A DNA stretch of 64,000 bases from Malus domestica (GCF_042453785.1 NC_091672.1:749001-813000); one strand, 5' to 3'. Shown: positions 1 through 10,674, counted from the first letter of the stretch. Numbers and translations: made by a program. The notes: generated from the letters alone by a model not told the origin.

Positions 1-177
1 CATATAGAAATCAAAAGATTTTTCCTTTTAATGAAGTATTGTAACTAATAGGTGCATAGTTTAGAATGGGTCGAATCCAAAATAATAAAATCCTTCTTGA
101 AATATGAACGAGTGAAATTATGTGAGCTGAATCATTTAGATCATGAGTACCAATTTTGCTCAACAAGATCAATGTGT

Positions 178-985
178 TGATATTTCGAGGATTACTAAAT
201 TGGAGTTCTTTGTTCGAATCCAAAATTAATGAATGTTTTATTTAAGTTGGGCCTGGGGAAACTTTGTTTTTCCACCTTACTAGAGGTGGTTGTAGCAAAC
301 CTCAATTAGAACCTCAAAATAAATCCAGGCCACTCTATCTGTAATATGGAGTTCACAAAACCTAGGCCTGCTATACAACTTTATACAGTAATGTTCAAAT
401 ATGGTTCAATTGTAGCCACTGAATACTACAGTCTAGTGATATTCATCTTCACTTGTAAGTGAGAGGTTTTAGGTTTGATTCTCGCCAAACGAATTTTAAT
501 CACATTATTGCTAGCCCAATGTGAGGATAATATCGTTTGTTAAAAAAAAAAAAAAGGTAACTCAATTGTAATAATAAAGTCTTGAGTTTATTTGGATTTT
601 TGTTTTCATTCTTGCAATATTTTTGTGCTTGTAGTTTCATTTCTTTACAACGCTACTTAAAACAAAGGAAATTTCATTCATTAAAAAATTCACATTTCAA
701 AAACATAATCATGAAGAATATGTAAGTCGTTCTCTTTTGTTTGACATAGTGCGACTAACATAAACATTTTCTTATGATGTAGCGAATTTTATGGGATCTG
801 AAAAGGAAAGACTTCCCAATCTTATATGATATAAAATGCCTAGCATCACTTGATAAAAAAATAAAAAATAATAAAAAATAATAAAAATAATAAAAAAAAA
901 CTGGGAATTCGATTCAAGGATGCCAAAATATTACAAAAAAAAAAAAGTTCGATTAGTGCATAGGTGTAGAGCTTTGACTCTTTAT
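178..985 (+). repeat. Duplicated 3' tail of a cystatin gene
   Basis: This block matches 15249-15927 over most of its length, allowing for indels. The first ~60 bases correspond to the last codons of the cystatin at 14874-15296, and the rest corresponds to its 3' UTR and downstream DNA. No cystatin body precedes it, so it is a tail-only remnant of an old tandem duplication. It carries a SINE (415-561) that the other copy lacks. Confidence 0.8.
415..561 (+). mobile_element. tRNA-related SINE
   Basis: A short element contains a B-box-like GGTTTGATTCTCGCC segment and ends in a run of 14 A followed by a few bases. It is flanked by the direct repeat TCAATTGTA (406-414 and 562-570). The paralogous block at 15483-15491 has the same nine bases once with no insert, which directly shows an empty site. 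A second family member lies at 53976-54145. Confidence 0.85.
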
Positions 986-2286
986 CAAACCATTTACATA
1001 AGCATTAAGAGGCATGATTCATGATTTCGTAGTTCGAAGTGGTTACTAGTCACGTATTTTAATCTCTCCTCTCAACCATTTAAACGTGATGAACTTTAAT
1101 ATTCTACTTGTTACGTACGAATAGAATTAGTCTATTACACCCAACCCCCAAATATTTGTATAATTTCGTAAGTCCCTAAAATTTTAATGAAAATTTCATT
1201 TTGGTTCTCTAGCTTGACTAAATTTGGACCCTTTATCTAGATTCCTAAACTCCCTCAAAATGCCACGTGGCAGCACCCTAACAAACCTCACATTTCTCTC
1301 TATGTCCCCTACCCCCGTGACTTCATCTTCTTCTTCTTCTTTCTGTCTCTGTTTTCTCTCCCTTCTCTCTTCTTTCCTTCTTTCACCGAGACACACACAC
1401 ACACACACACCCACACGCACCCATCTGCATTTCCTGCTCGAGGAAGACATAACCATCATCGTCAACCTCGTCCTTCTTTCTCTTTCTTTCCCGTGGCTGC
1501 GAGGACGAAACCCAGAAACCTTCGGCCAGGTTTTCTTAATTTTCCGGTTAGGTGAGCCTTGAATTTCCCTTTATTTCGTCCTAGATTCATGCATGATGGT
1601 GTTTTAATGGATTTTATTGCGCTGTTGTCGAGGTTTTAGAACGAAATCGACTCGGAGGAGAGCTCACCCATCTCCGGCGAACCCGTGTGAGTTGAGGGAT
1701 TTTCCGGTCGTCTCCGGCTGTTATACGGCAAAAGGAAGGTATAAACACACTCCTCTCGTCTTGTGCTTCATTTTGATACCTAGATCGGACCCTAAAGGCT
1801 ATGTTTGCGGTCGGCCGGAGCTGTAGAAGCTCCGGCGTTCTTCTCTGGTGCACCCAGGCTTTTTAGGCCGTTTCCAAAGCTCTCGGGGCATAGGCCCATG
1901 GTGAACCTAGGCCCTTTTGGGCCGTTCTAGAACTCGGGCTTCAAGCCTGTTAAGTCCCTCTCGCTTATTATTTTTTTCTTTTATTTATTTTATTTTGTTA
2001 TTAATTGTTTTAAGACCCAAAAGGCCTTCGGGCCATTTTGTTTAGGGCTTGTGGCCCGTTGATCCAACCCAAAATCTTTTTAGGTTTATTTATTTGTTAG
2101 TTTTAGAATTTAAGGCCCTTGGGCCATTTTTATTAGGGCCTTAGGCCCGTGTGTTTAGAACCCATTCACATAAGGCCTTAGGGCCAATTAGAGCTTGGGC
2201 TTTCAACCCCTTTCCCAAACCCATTAACCTTTAATCTAAACCCAAAACCCTTAGGGCCCAACCCAATCCAAGCCCAGTCTGACCCT

Positions 2287-2359
2287 TTGACCCGTTGACT
2301 CTGACTGTTGACTCGGTCAACGGTTAGAGTTGACTTTGACTTTGACTTTGACCGGTCAA
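2287..2359. promoter_or_regulatory. Cluster of nine W-box cores (TTGAC/GTCAA)
   Basis: Seven TTGAC and two GTCAA pentamers fall within 73 bases: 2287, 2295, 2308, 2316, 2330, 2336, 2342, 2348 and 2355. TTGAC is the core bound by WRKY factors. No gene start lies close by, so any activity would most likely belong to the surrounding repeat. Confidence 0.55.
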
Positions 2360-2490
2360 CGTTGATTTTTAGAGTTAACTTTTAGGGGTTTCGTCCGGGA
2401 CCTTTACTAGGCTAATTTCGACGTCCTGGACCCGTTTTTGAAGTCCATTTTCCCAAATTCAATCGTTTGAATAGAGTTTGACTAAAGGTA

Positions 2491-2696
2491 CCCCTTTATG
2501 TGAATAGGTGCCCCTTTATGTGAATAGGTGCAATTATTAACGGTGATTCCATTACTTTATGTGAATAGGTGCAATTATTAACGGTGATTCCATTATTCTT
2601 TTTTGGTACAGCTTTGCATCATCGGTGTACGGTGAGTGGACTCCTTCTAAAATTACATAGTTTAATTGACTCCTTCTAAAATTACATAGTTTAATT
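2491..2696. repeat. Three adjacent short tandem duplications
   Basis: A 20-base unit occurs twice (2491-2510, 2511-2530). An overlapping 41-base unit is perfectly duplicated (2514-2554, 2555-2595). A 29-base unit is perfectly duplicated at 2639-2667 and 2668-2696. Identity within pairs is complete by eye, so these are recent. Confidence 0.9.
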
Positions 2697-3720
2697 GCAT
2701 AAATGAATAGCATGCCTTATGAGTTTATGAACTGATTTTATGTTAAGCATGTTTATGGAATATATTGTTTATCGTCTCGTTTTTTGTGAGGAATTAATTA
2801 TTAGCTTATATTGAGCTATAGTTTGATATATCGTATTTTCTATAAAAATCATGAACTGGTAGACTATCTGATGGATGATGATAGGATGCTAGAATATGTT
2901 TTAGAAATCCCTCTTTATAGTATAGACGATGAATGACTTTATACTATGAAGTGGTTATTTATGAGAGGTGTAACTATTTGTGCGTACCTAGTGGACATTA
3001 TGCTGCCTGGGGCGAGAATCTGGTGTTGGCAGATAGGCCGGGAGAAATAATTCCTAGCTATGGGTTGAGGGACACGGAGCAGGCATTGGGCCGGGAGTTG
3101 GTAATCTCTGGCTACGGGCGCAGAGACCACGGTGCTGGCATATGGCCGAGAGTTATATTTATTCAGTTATCTTACTGGCAGCACACCGTGCTTACGAGAC
3201 GGTCTGTGAGACATTTGATGTTTTGATTTCCGCGATATGTCTTTAGAGTTATTTTTGGCATGCTAATGTTTTCAATAAACTTATCACTTATTATGCTAGT
3301 AGTTTTCTTTATATAAATTATGGGGGTTAGTATCTTGATAACTGTTTTATTATTATTGTATATATGAACTTGGTCCACTCACCTTTGTTTTGCGCCTCCA
3401 TTCAGGTCTTAGAAATGAGGATTACGACACAACGTACGAGGCATTCCCCTACCAGTAGTAGTCTATCATTCACTTGTGTGATGTCTTGTAATGATCTTTT
3501 CTTATGTGATCTTGAATTAGAACGTATTCTGTGCACTCTAGACATTTCCTTAAACTTTGTTTATTACCTTTAGATTCTAATGATTATTGATGTTTATTTT
3601 CTCCTAATCATTACTCTTGTATTCAATAAATGGCTTTCGTCACCCTTGGGTGTCGACCAGCACGTGCCTATCCAGGTATTCAGAGAATATCGGGGTCAGA
3701 ACGTGTCAGTCTAGGCATGT

Positions 3721-3930
3721 CACTACAAGAAAAACATCATTTTCAGGCGAAATCATTTTGTCGCTTAAAATTTTACCCGATGGAATTTCATCATGCAAAA
3801 ATCGTTGTGTAAAGCTCATCGTGCGAACTTTTGCCCAATGAATTTATAATTTTTGTCGGGCAAATTATGTTTGCCTGATGAATATGCGTCGAGCAAAATT
3901 TTGTCGGACAAATAGTAATTTCTAATAGTG
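3721..3930. mobile_element. Miniature CACTA-type element
   Basis: The left end starts CACTACAAGAAAA, a standard plant CACTA terminus. The right end reads TTTCTAATAGTG, the inverted form CACTATTAGAAA. The flanks TGT and TGA are near-matching 3-bp target sites. At 210 bp with no ORF, it is non-autonomous. Confidence 0.75.
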
Positions 3931-5270
3931 TGATTATGTAGACTGAAAGCAGAAATCATAAAATATCTAGAAGATCTTATTTTTGTACAGCTATATAACG
4001 TTACGGGCAAGCAAACCTTACCTTTGATTAGTACTAGCAGAGAGCACACACTTTGTGTGTGTGAACAATTTCTCTTAATAAGTGCATATTAATATTACAT
4101 AATTATTGTTTTGTCCTCCTTATATAAATATTGTATATCAAAAGTAAAGGTAAAATTGGAAAAATAAGTATAAAAAAGGGAAAAATAGGGATATAATTGT
4201 CATTTTGTCAAAAGGTACAAAATTACTATTTTGCCCTCTTTTTGTCAATAATGTGCATCAAAAGTGATGGAAAAATAGGAAAAAAAAGAGAAGAAAAAAA
4301 AGTTGACAATGAGGGTTTTCTTACTAACAGTATAGATAAAACAAAGAATCTTATTATCACCTCTTTTTCTCTCTATGCGGTTTCTCTCACTTAATCTGAA
4401 AATAGTTCATTTCATAAAACTACCCACTATAAAGCGGTGATTCGAAATTTAGAAATAGTTTGTATGAGTGCAGCTTCGTGACAATATGTGTAGAAACGTT
4501 TATTTGACATAGCTACCTAACCCAAAGTTTAGTGTACGTTGACTGTTGTGACTAAATGAAAACATAGGGGAAAAAAAAAGCAAACGAGTGTGAACAGCTA
4601 GAACATTTCTTGGTGCTGTTTTTGCCTTAGGCAATTGCAACAACCCCTCCTTTGTTTGCATGTGAACACAAAAGAAACTGAGTGAAGCAAGAGCTCAGTT
4701 GTTCCACAATTAGACACACTTTTATTCTACATTAATTCTAGGATAAGGTAGACTTTTGACTCTCAATTAAAGCAACCATATTCTAGTGGTAGGTCTTCAA
4801 AAGAGCATCTAAATAACACTTTAGAGGTAATAATTTTGTAATTTAAGTGATTATAATTTTTCTTTTGCATCCGAAGTCGTGTTGAATTTGATGCAAGATA
4901 GTATGAATGGATAGTAGATATCCGGACTCACTTCGACCTTTTGTGTCACACAAAAAGTATTGAAATCACTCCTACAAAGAAATTAAAAAATTCTGGCATT
5001 ACATGAAACCTAGACCATGAAGATACTAATGGTAAAAAGAAATTATGCACCCTACATATCTCTTCAATTAAATATGGGCACATCAAAGTAGGGATGACAA
5101 TGGGTCAAAGTCGTGATGGATATACAATTCTCATCCCATCTCCGTTATGCATTTTATCCCCATCCTTGTCTTCATACTCATTGTTTCAAATCAGGGATTC
5201 CCCATCTCCCGTTCCCAAGGCGGATCTTGTTGGGAAAATTAAACTAACCGAAATTAGTCCAACTTAGTTC
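3931..5270. other. Intergenic DNA, no gene seen
   Basis: AT-rich sequence. A weak imperfect duplication of about 100 bp (about 4105-4190 versus 4215-4300) is the only structure noticed. ORFs here are short and show no recognisable motif. Confidence 0.6.
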
Positions 5271-5273
5271 TAA

Positions 5274-5530
5274 ATTTTAAACTTGCAAGCATACGAATCG
5301 TTCGATAGTATAGAAAGCAAGCACTTAATATCGTCCCACAAAATTAATCTAATTCTAAACAACTAACTTAAATCCAATTGCAACGTAGTCAAATTTAACA
5401 AAGATGATAAATAATGAAGGTTTTGAGAGTTGTTACTAAAAGTAAAAAAACAAAAGAAAACAAGAACGTGTGATCACAATGCAAAAAGTGGCAGCCAAGA
5501 AAACAAGTTGTAATTCAATCGAATAAAACA
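5274..5530. repeat. Left direct repeat of gypsy remnant
   Basis: This matches 7517-7767 closely with a few indels, for example an extra AAGC near 5312. It starts at a CTTGCAAG-like segment in both copies. It is probably part of an LTR or subterminal region. Confidence 0.75.
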
Positions 5531-5645
5531 CTAGAGCATCTGACTCACCATAACCAAACCTACTTATTTCTTGCAACAAATTATTAACAAGTACTCAATC
5601 TCATTGATAGTCAAATTTCCCTAACTCATGTAATGTCTATGACAT

Positions 5646-6149
5646 CTAGACTATTACGTTGATAAGAGTTCTAGCGGTAGCCATATATGGATGGCCCAAT
5701 ATGATACGAATTTCTCGATCCTCCACCATGTCAAGTACCAAGAAATCAGCCAGTAGAATGAATTGATCGGCTCGAACTAGAACATTTTCCATGATTCCTC
5801 TTGGATATGTAACCGAACGATCAACGAGTTGTAAAGATACCGAAGTTGACTTCATCTCTCCGAGACCAAGCTGTTTAAAGATAGTAAATGGCATTAAATT
5901 AACATTAGCTCCTAAATCAAACAAAGCTTTTTCAAAGGAAAATTTACCAATTGTACAAGGAATAGTAAAACTCCCTGGATCTTTTAACTTCGGGGGCAAC
6001 TTTTTCTGCAAAACAACACTACACTCTTCTGACAACATCACTTTTTCGTGTTCCACAAACCTTTTCTTATTGGTGCATATGTCATTCAAGAATTTTGCAT
6101 AACTCGGAATTTGTTTCATTGCATCAAGCAAAGGAATGATAATATGCAC
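5646..6149 (-). pseudogene. Retrotransposon aspartic protease (retropepsin) fragment
   Basis: The 167-residue frame has the retropepsin pattern of plant gypsy Pol: ALFDLGANVNLMPFTIF in place of the usual DLG/DTG catalytic motif region, then LQLVDRSVTYPRGIMENVLV, and a C-terminal ILGHPYMATARTLINV block. Residues near 75-165 carry the domain. It lies downstream of gag on the same strand. No polymerase domain follows before the left repeat, so Pol is truncated. It belongs to the element, not the host. Confidence 0.85.
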
Positions 6150-6701
6150 CTTTTTAAATAAATCTAAAATTTAAGAAAAGTTCTTGTCTTTCTTAGCCCT
6201 TTGCAAACGCTGAGGATATAGAATAGGTGGCGAATAAATCTTTTCTTGTGCTAGCTTCTCATCTGGCAATGTGAGTGAATCATTCTTAGGTTCTTCGGGC
6301 TTCTTTTCTTCCTTTGCACCCTCGGTTTCTATGATCTTGCCACTCCTTAATGTGATAGCCTTAATGTGCTCTTAGTTATTTGGATTCACTTCCGGCTAAC
6401 TTGGAAATTTCTGGATTTCTCTTTCATTCAAAGCACTAGCAATCTGACCAACTTGAACTTCCAGCTTGCCAATGGAAGCTTGTTGATTTTGGAGCGTCGT
6501 CTGAGTTGCTTGAATGAAATTATTTGTGTTTGTAGCAAGTTGAGCTATCAAGTCTTCCACTAGTCTCTTCTTTTCTTATGGATGGAAATTCATAGGAGGT
6601 GGCCTAGTTGGAGGATTCATAACATTTGGATTGTTATTCCATTGAAGATTTGGATGAAAACGCTAACCTGGATTGTAAGTGTTCAAATATGGGTTATTTT
6701 G

Positions 6702-7495
6702 CTAACAAGAAAAATCGTTCACTTGATTTGCTTGCTCTTGCATATACTTCGGAAAGGAACCATTGTTCGGGCACTCAGTACTTGCATGTATACCTGCACA
6801 TATTTCACAAACCACATCAAAAGACTTCACAGATTTAACGGTCATCAAATTTTCAAACTTTTTATTGAAGTTAGAAATTTGTGCAGCCATAGTAGACATG
6901 GCGTCGATCTCGTGCACTCCAGCACGTTTGGATGGTCTTATTTCCACTCCCCACTATTGAGAATGAGTAATTAATGTCTTGAAAAGTGCGGATGCCTCGA
7001 CAACTGTCTTTGTCATTAGAGCTTCTCCACTAGCGGCATGAATCATTCTCTTGTTCTTGGGAGTAAATCCTTGATAAAATGATTGTAGCTGCAACCATTC
7101 CAGTAAGCCATGATGAGGACACTTCATCCATAAATCTCTGAACCTTTCCCAACTGTCGTAAAAAGCTTCATAATCAAATTGGGCAAAAGTCATGATTTCA
7201 TTCCGCAACTTAGAAGTCTTTGAAGGAATTGATTTGCCAACTCATCCCAAGTTGTTATAGAATTAGCAGGTAAAGTGTTAAACCAATACTTTCCCTTGTT
7301 CTTGAGTGAAAACGGAAACAACCGCAATCTGATAGCATCATTAGTTGCCCCATGGATCTTCAAAGTTTCACATATCTTGACAAAGTCGCTAATATGTAAA
7401 TTTGGATCTTCAGTAGTAAGACCATAAAATGATGGCAACATCTGGATGAAAGACAGCTTCAACTCAAATGGATTAGTCGTTATTTCTAGGTGCAC
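6702..7495 (-). pseudogene. Retrotransposon gag, broken into three frames
   Basis: Three successive minus-strand pieces make one gag. At 7190-7495 is the N-terminal retrotrans_gag region (FPFSLKNKGKYWFNTLP, TTWDELANQFLQR). At 6954-7208 it continues (DSWERFRDLWMKCPHHG, GEALMTKT). At 6702-6947 it ends with a CEICAGIHASTECP zinc knuckle. Frame changes and stops separate the pieces, so no full-length product is possible. The domain order and motifs match Athila-clade Ty3/gypsy gag as I know it. Confidence 0.85.
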
Positions 7496-7516
7496 AATGC
7501 AAGACGATGTGGCCCC

Positions 7517-7767
7517 AAAGCTTGCAAGCGTACGAATCGTTTGATAGTATAGAAAGCACTTAATATCATCCCACAGAAATTTATCTAATTCTAATCAACT
7601 AACTTAAATCCAATTGCAACGTAGTGAAATTTAACAAAGATTGATAAATAATGAAGGTTTTGAGGGTTGATAAAGGTAAAAAAATAAAAGAAAACAAGAA
7701 CGTGTGATCACAATGCAAAAAGTGGCAACCAAGAAAACAAGTTGTAATTCAATCAAGTAAAACACAT
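7517..7767. repeat. Right direct repeat of gypsy remnant
   Basis: Partner of 5274-5530. On the minus strand it lies about 20 bases upstream of the gag frame, where a 5' LTR would be expected. Confidence 0.75.
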
Positions 7768-7965
7768 TTGAATGAAAATCACATCTCCAAAATGGACATC
7801 CACCAAATTTGTGCCATTGAATACATCATGAGCAAGGCATGTGTTCCACATTTAGTTGACTTGTCAAACCTCGTTTCAATCTTGCAAAGTAACAGGAAAA
7901 CTGTTCCTTGTCAAAATAGAAAACCTGATATGATTTAAGTGAGAGTGAGTTTAGCTTTATAATAA

Positions 7966-8120
7966 GGGAACTTTAACGAAAAGCACCCGGTACTGTTCAC
8001 TTTAACGAAAAACCACATTTTTACACTAAAAAGTCAATCCTGGTACTATTCATTTTACCCTTTATTTTGTCCTTATCATTAAAACTCAAAGTTTTCAAGC
8101 CATTTTCATTAGTTTTCCTT
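7966..8120 (+). mobile_element. 155-bp hAT-like MITE, copy 1
   Basis: Flanked by the perfect 8-bp duplication TATAATAA (7958-7965, 8121-8128). The ends are GGGAACTTTAACG... and ...ATTAGTTTTCCTT. It is clearly related, in inverted orientation, to 9882-10035. The 8-bp target site suggests the hAT group. Confidence 0.85.
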
Positions 8121-8128
8121 TATAATAA

Positions 8129-8888
8129 TGGAGCCTCACAAAATGTTAAATAGTCCTCTCTTTGTGCAAGTCAATTATACAATGCCATTCTCTTAAACAA
8201 AAGATAAAGACATCCTTGCATTCAAAATACGAATTATGACAATAGTTCCATTTGACTCAACAAAATCATATAAATATAATGCAAATTAGTCATCTCCTTT
8301 GCCTAACCATAAAGAAACAAAAATCGTGTAAATGCTTTCATTTAAATCCAACATGTCACAAGAAAAATGCATTTTTTTCGGACAAAACAAGTGGAATTAT
8401 ACACTTAACAGATCTAATTCCCTACCCCACCCCATTACAAAATTAAAATTGAGATATTTACTTCAAGTCCACAAAATGATTGAGATATAGAACAATGCTA
8501 GCAAATTCAGTTATCAAAAATTGTTTTCTAATATATCAAGTTTACAAAACATTTTATTTAGGGAACTATTATTGATACTTCAAAATTTTAGTTGTGCATT
8601 TCTTAAAAGATTTTTTTTTCTTTCTAAATATAGAAAATTTAAAGTGGACAATTAGATTCTTAGATTGCTAATAACAATTTTTTTTTAATTAAAAAAAAAA
8701 GTGAGCCACACTTTCATCTTCTTGAATAACATACAGAGTATAAGTTATTTATATAAAAATTGGAGTTTGTATATATTCTACACGGGTCGGGTTTGGACAG
8801 AAGTTTAAAATATCAGAGAAACCTTTTGAGAAAATTTATTCGGACCCAGCTCTTCTATTTCTAAACACAACTTTAGTATTTTGTTACC
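8129..8888. other. Upstream region of the protease gene
   Basis: AT-rich DNA without a gene. About 8555-8700 is a decayed relative of the MITE at 31627-31747, recognisable by ATTATTGATACTTC...GCTAATAACAA. Confidence 0.5.
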
Positions 8889-8896
8889 TATATAAA
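8889..8896 (+). promoter_or_regulatory. TATA box of the cysteine protease gene
   Basis: TATATAAA lies 284 bases upstream of the ATG at 9180. Transcription would start near 8920, giving a CT-rich leader of about 250 bases. Confidence 0.5.
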
Positions 8897-9179
8897 CTCT
8901 CTAGTTTACCCTCATAAAACATAAACATATTAAAAACTGGAAAAACAAGAACTCTCTCTCCTTCAGCGGCTCCTCCCTGTATTATCAGGTCTATCTCCCT
9001 CCCGACTTTTTTTTTCTTGATATTCTCGGTGTCTTCCCCCACCTCTCCCACACCCACCACTTCTTTGCGGTGGTTAATCCGTCAAACGCCCCGTGAATCT
9101 TTCCATTTTTCTTGGCGTGCGCTTGATAGGGCCTTGCTGTTAAGCGGCAAATATTCTCTCCTCTGTCTATCTCCTGAGA

Positions 9180-10674
9180 ATGAGTTTTAATAATTGGAGA
9201 GAAACCTTTTTTGCTACACTACTGTTTGTAGCAATACTGATGTCTGATTCAAGTGCTTTTCAAGCATTTGAAGAGTGGACTGCGGTGCACGGCCGCATCT
9301 ACTCCAGCACTCAAGAACGAGAGCTGCGACTCAAAATATTCAAAGCCAACTTTGAATTTGTGGAGAAATTTAACAAGAATGGGAAAGGTTTTACCGTCGG
9401 CCTCAATCATTTTGCCGACTTGACTACTGAAGAGATCATCAACGGGTACTGCTGTAGACTATTGCAGTCTGATTCGGCCACTAGCATGACAATCTCAGAC
9501 AATGCTGTTGCTGTCGAAAAAATCGACAACAGTACATGCAGCAGCGTATTTACTTCAGTTTTGAATTTATGCTTGACCGAATTTGGAATGGAACAAAAGA
9601 AATTAAGAAACTGAAGAAACCAAATTAAACTATCATGTTATCGATCACTGAAGAAATTCTCATCTTTCGGCATATATTTCTGTGGTTTAGCAGCAGAATA
9701 ACAGTGTTAAAGTTGGGGTTAAGTGTGTGTTAAATAGATATACCGAAGATTTGAAGTCAATTTTTGTTGGCAGTCCCACATCGGTGGGGGAAAAGTTAGG
9801 GACAATATCAGTGTCGTTGGAATGAGACCTTTCGGCCTGACGATCTAAAAAATTTCAATAATTTTGTGATCATTATTTAAAAGGAAAACTAATGAAAATG
9901 ACTTTAAAATTTTGAATTTTAACGATAAAGACAAAATAAAGGATAAAGTGAATAGTACCAAGATTGAATTTTTAGGGTAAAAATATGATTTTTCGTAAAA
10001 GTAAACAGTACCAAGAGTTTTTGTTAAAGTTTCCTTATTTAAATGCTGAAATTAAATTTCGTTTGTTGATTGCAGGAAGTTGTTGGGCGTTTGCCGCAGT
10101 AACCGGAATAGAAGGAATTTTCGGAATAAAAAGGGGGAAGGACAAGGTGGTGCCGCTGTCTCCTCAGCAGCTTGTGGACTGTGACGAGGTTAGTTATGGC
10201 TGCAAGGATGGCCTCGAGGTTCACGCATATGACTATGTCTCCAAGAGAGGGATCGTAAGTGAGGCCAGTTATCCCTACAAGGCAAAGACCGGCAAATGCA
10301 ACCCAGAGATATTTGAAAGTCTACCCATTGTCACCTGGATTAATCGCAGTCACAGTGTGTTGCCGAAGGACGAGCAGGCCCTGACAAGGGCTGTGTGTCA
10401 ACAGCCAGTGACTGTCGGAATTGATGCCGGAAGCGCAGCTTTTGCATATTACAAAGGCGGGATTTTTAGAGATGAATGTGGTGGTACTAATTTGACACAC
10501 AGTGTCACCATAGTTGGTATCGGGAGGGACGAGTCTGGCACCGAATACTGGAAAATCAAGAATTCCTGGGGCAAGGAATGGGGAGAGGGAGGCTACATGA
10601 AACTTCTTAAAGATGGTAGCCCGAATGGACACTGTGGCATTACCATGGATGCCACCTATCCAGTGATTGATTGA
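9180..10674 (+). CDS. Papain-like cysteine protease (C1A), probably defective
   Basis: Exon 1 starts at 9180. It encodes a signal peptide (residues about 1-27) and an I29 inhibitory prodomain with ERFNIN-like spacing (ERELRLKIFKANFEFV) and GLNHFADLT. Exon 2 starts at 10076 after TTGCAG and begins within GSCWAFAAVTGIEGIFG, so the catalytic Cys is present. It continues with the S2 region PLSPQQLVDCDE, the catalytic His in NLTHSVTIVG and the Asn in KNSWGKEWGEGGY, ending at 10674. The family's intron normally falls in the codon for G of CGSCW (phase 1). The expected segment just before it, with VDWR and the oxyanion Gln, is not found in exon 1 or the intron. The best phase-1 donor, GTACAT at 9532, gives a weak splice. 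A MITE sits 30 bases before the acceptor. SAG12-like protease is the likely ancestry. I judge it a damaged gene. Confidence 0.75.
9773..9783 (+). promoter_or_regulatory. Perfect snRNA upstream sequence element (USE) match
   Basis: GTCCCACATCG equals the plant USE consensus RTCCCACATCG. No TATA is well placed, and I see no snRNA body downstream. A weak U6-like TTCGG stretch near 9831 is not enough. The same motif is common in plant repeats, so it may be repeat-derived. Confidence 0.3.
9882..10035 (-). mobile_element. 154-bp hAT-like MITE, copy 2, inside the protease intron
   Basis: Flanked by the perfect 8-bp duplication TATTTAAA (9874-9881, 10036-10043). It matches copy 1 (7966-8120) in reverse orientation. 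Its right boundary lies about 30 bases upstream of the exon 2 acceptor at 10075, within the usual branch-point zone. Confidence 0.88.

Larger units (their letters stand above)
1140..3720. repeat. Non-coding LTR-like repeat, family not resolved
   Basis: This long stretch has no convincing gene. It contains a CT/CA-rich leader (about 1320-1420), repeated GGCC...GGGCC palindromes (1866-2200), a W-box cluster, local tandem duplications, and a degenerate repeat with GGCCGGGAG-like units (3005-3150). The composition resembles the long LTRs of plant Ty3/gypsy elements. I find no internal protein domain, primer-binding site or matching second LTR, so solo LTR is only a working label. Confidence 0.4.
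5271..7770 (-). mobile_element. Ty3/gypsy gag-protease remnant bounded by direct repeats
   Basis: Two direct repeats of about 250 bp (about 5274-5530 and 7517-7767) share long stretches, including CGATAGTATAGAAAGCA-like and GTGTGATCACAATGCAAAAA segments. Between them on the minus strand lie gag, a zinc knuckle and an aspartic protease, all broken. No reverse transcriptase or integrase is seen in the 2.5 kb. The layout resembles small gag-only LTR elements (TR-GAG type) or an internally deleted Athila-like element. I cannot see clean TG...CA ends or a canonical primer-binding site. Confidence 0.65.

Noticed and set aside
1224..1562. ORF with poly-Ser and His-Thr stretches
   Set aside because: Arises from CT and CA repeats in a non-coding repeat; no domain.
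9820..9900. Candidate U6 snRNA gene downstream of the USE match
   Set aside because: Only a TTCGG loop and short A run resemble U6. The ACAGAGA-type core and stem sequences are absent and no TATA is at the right spacing.
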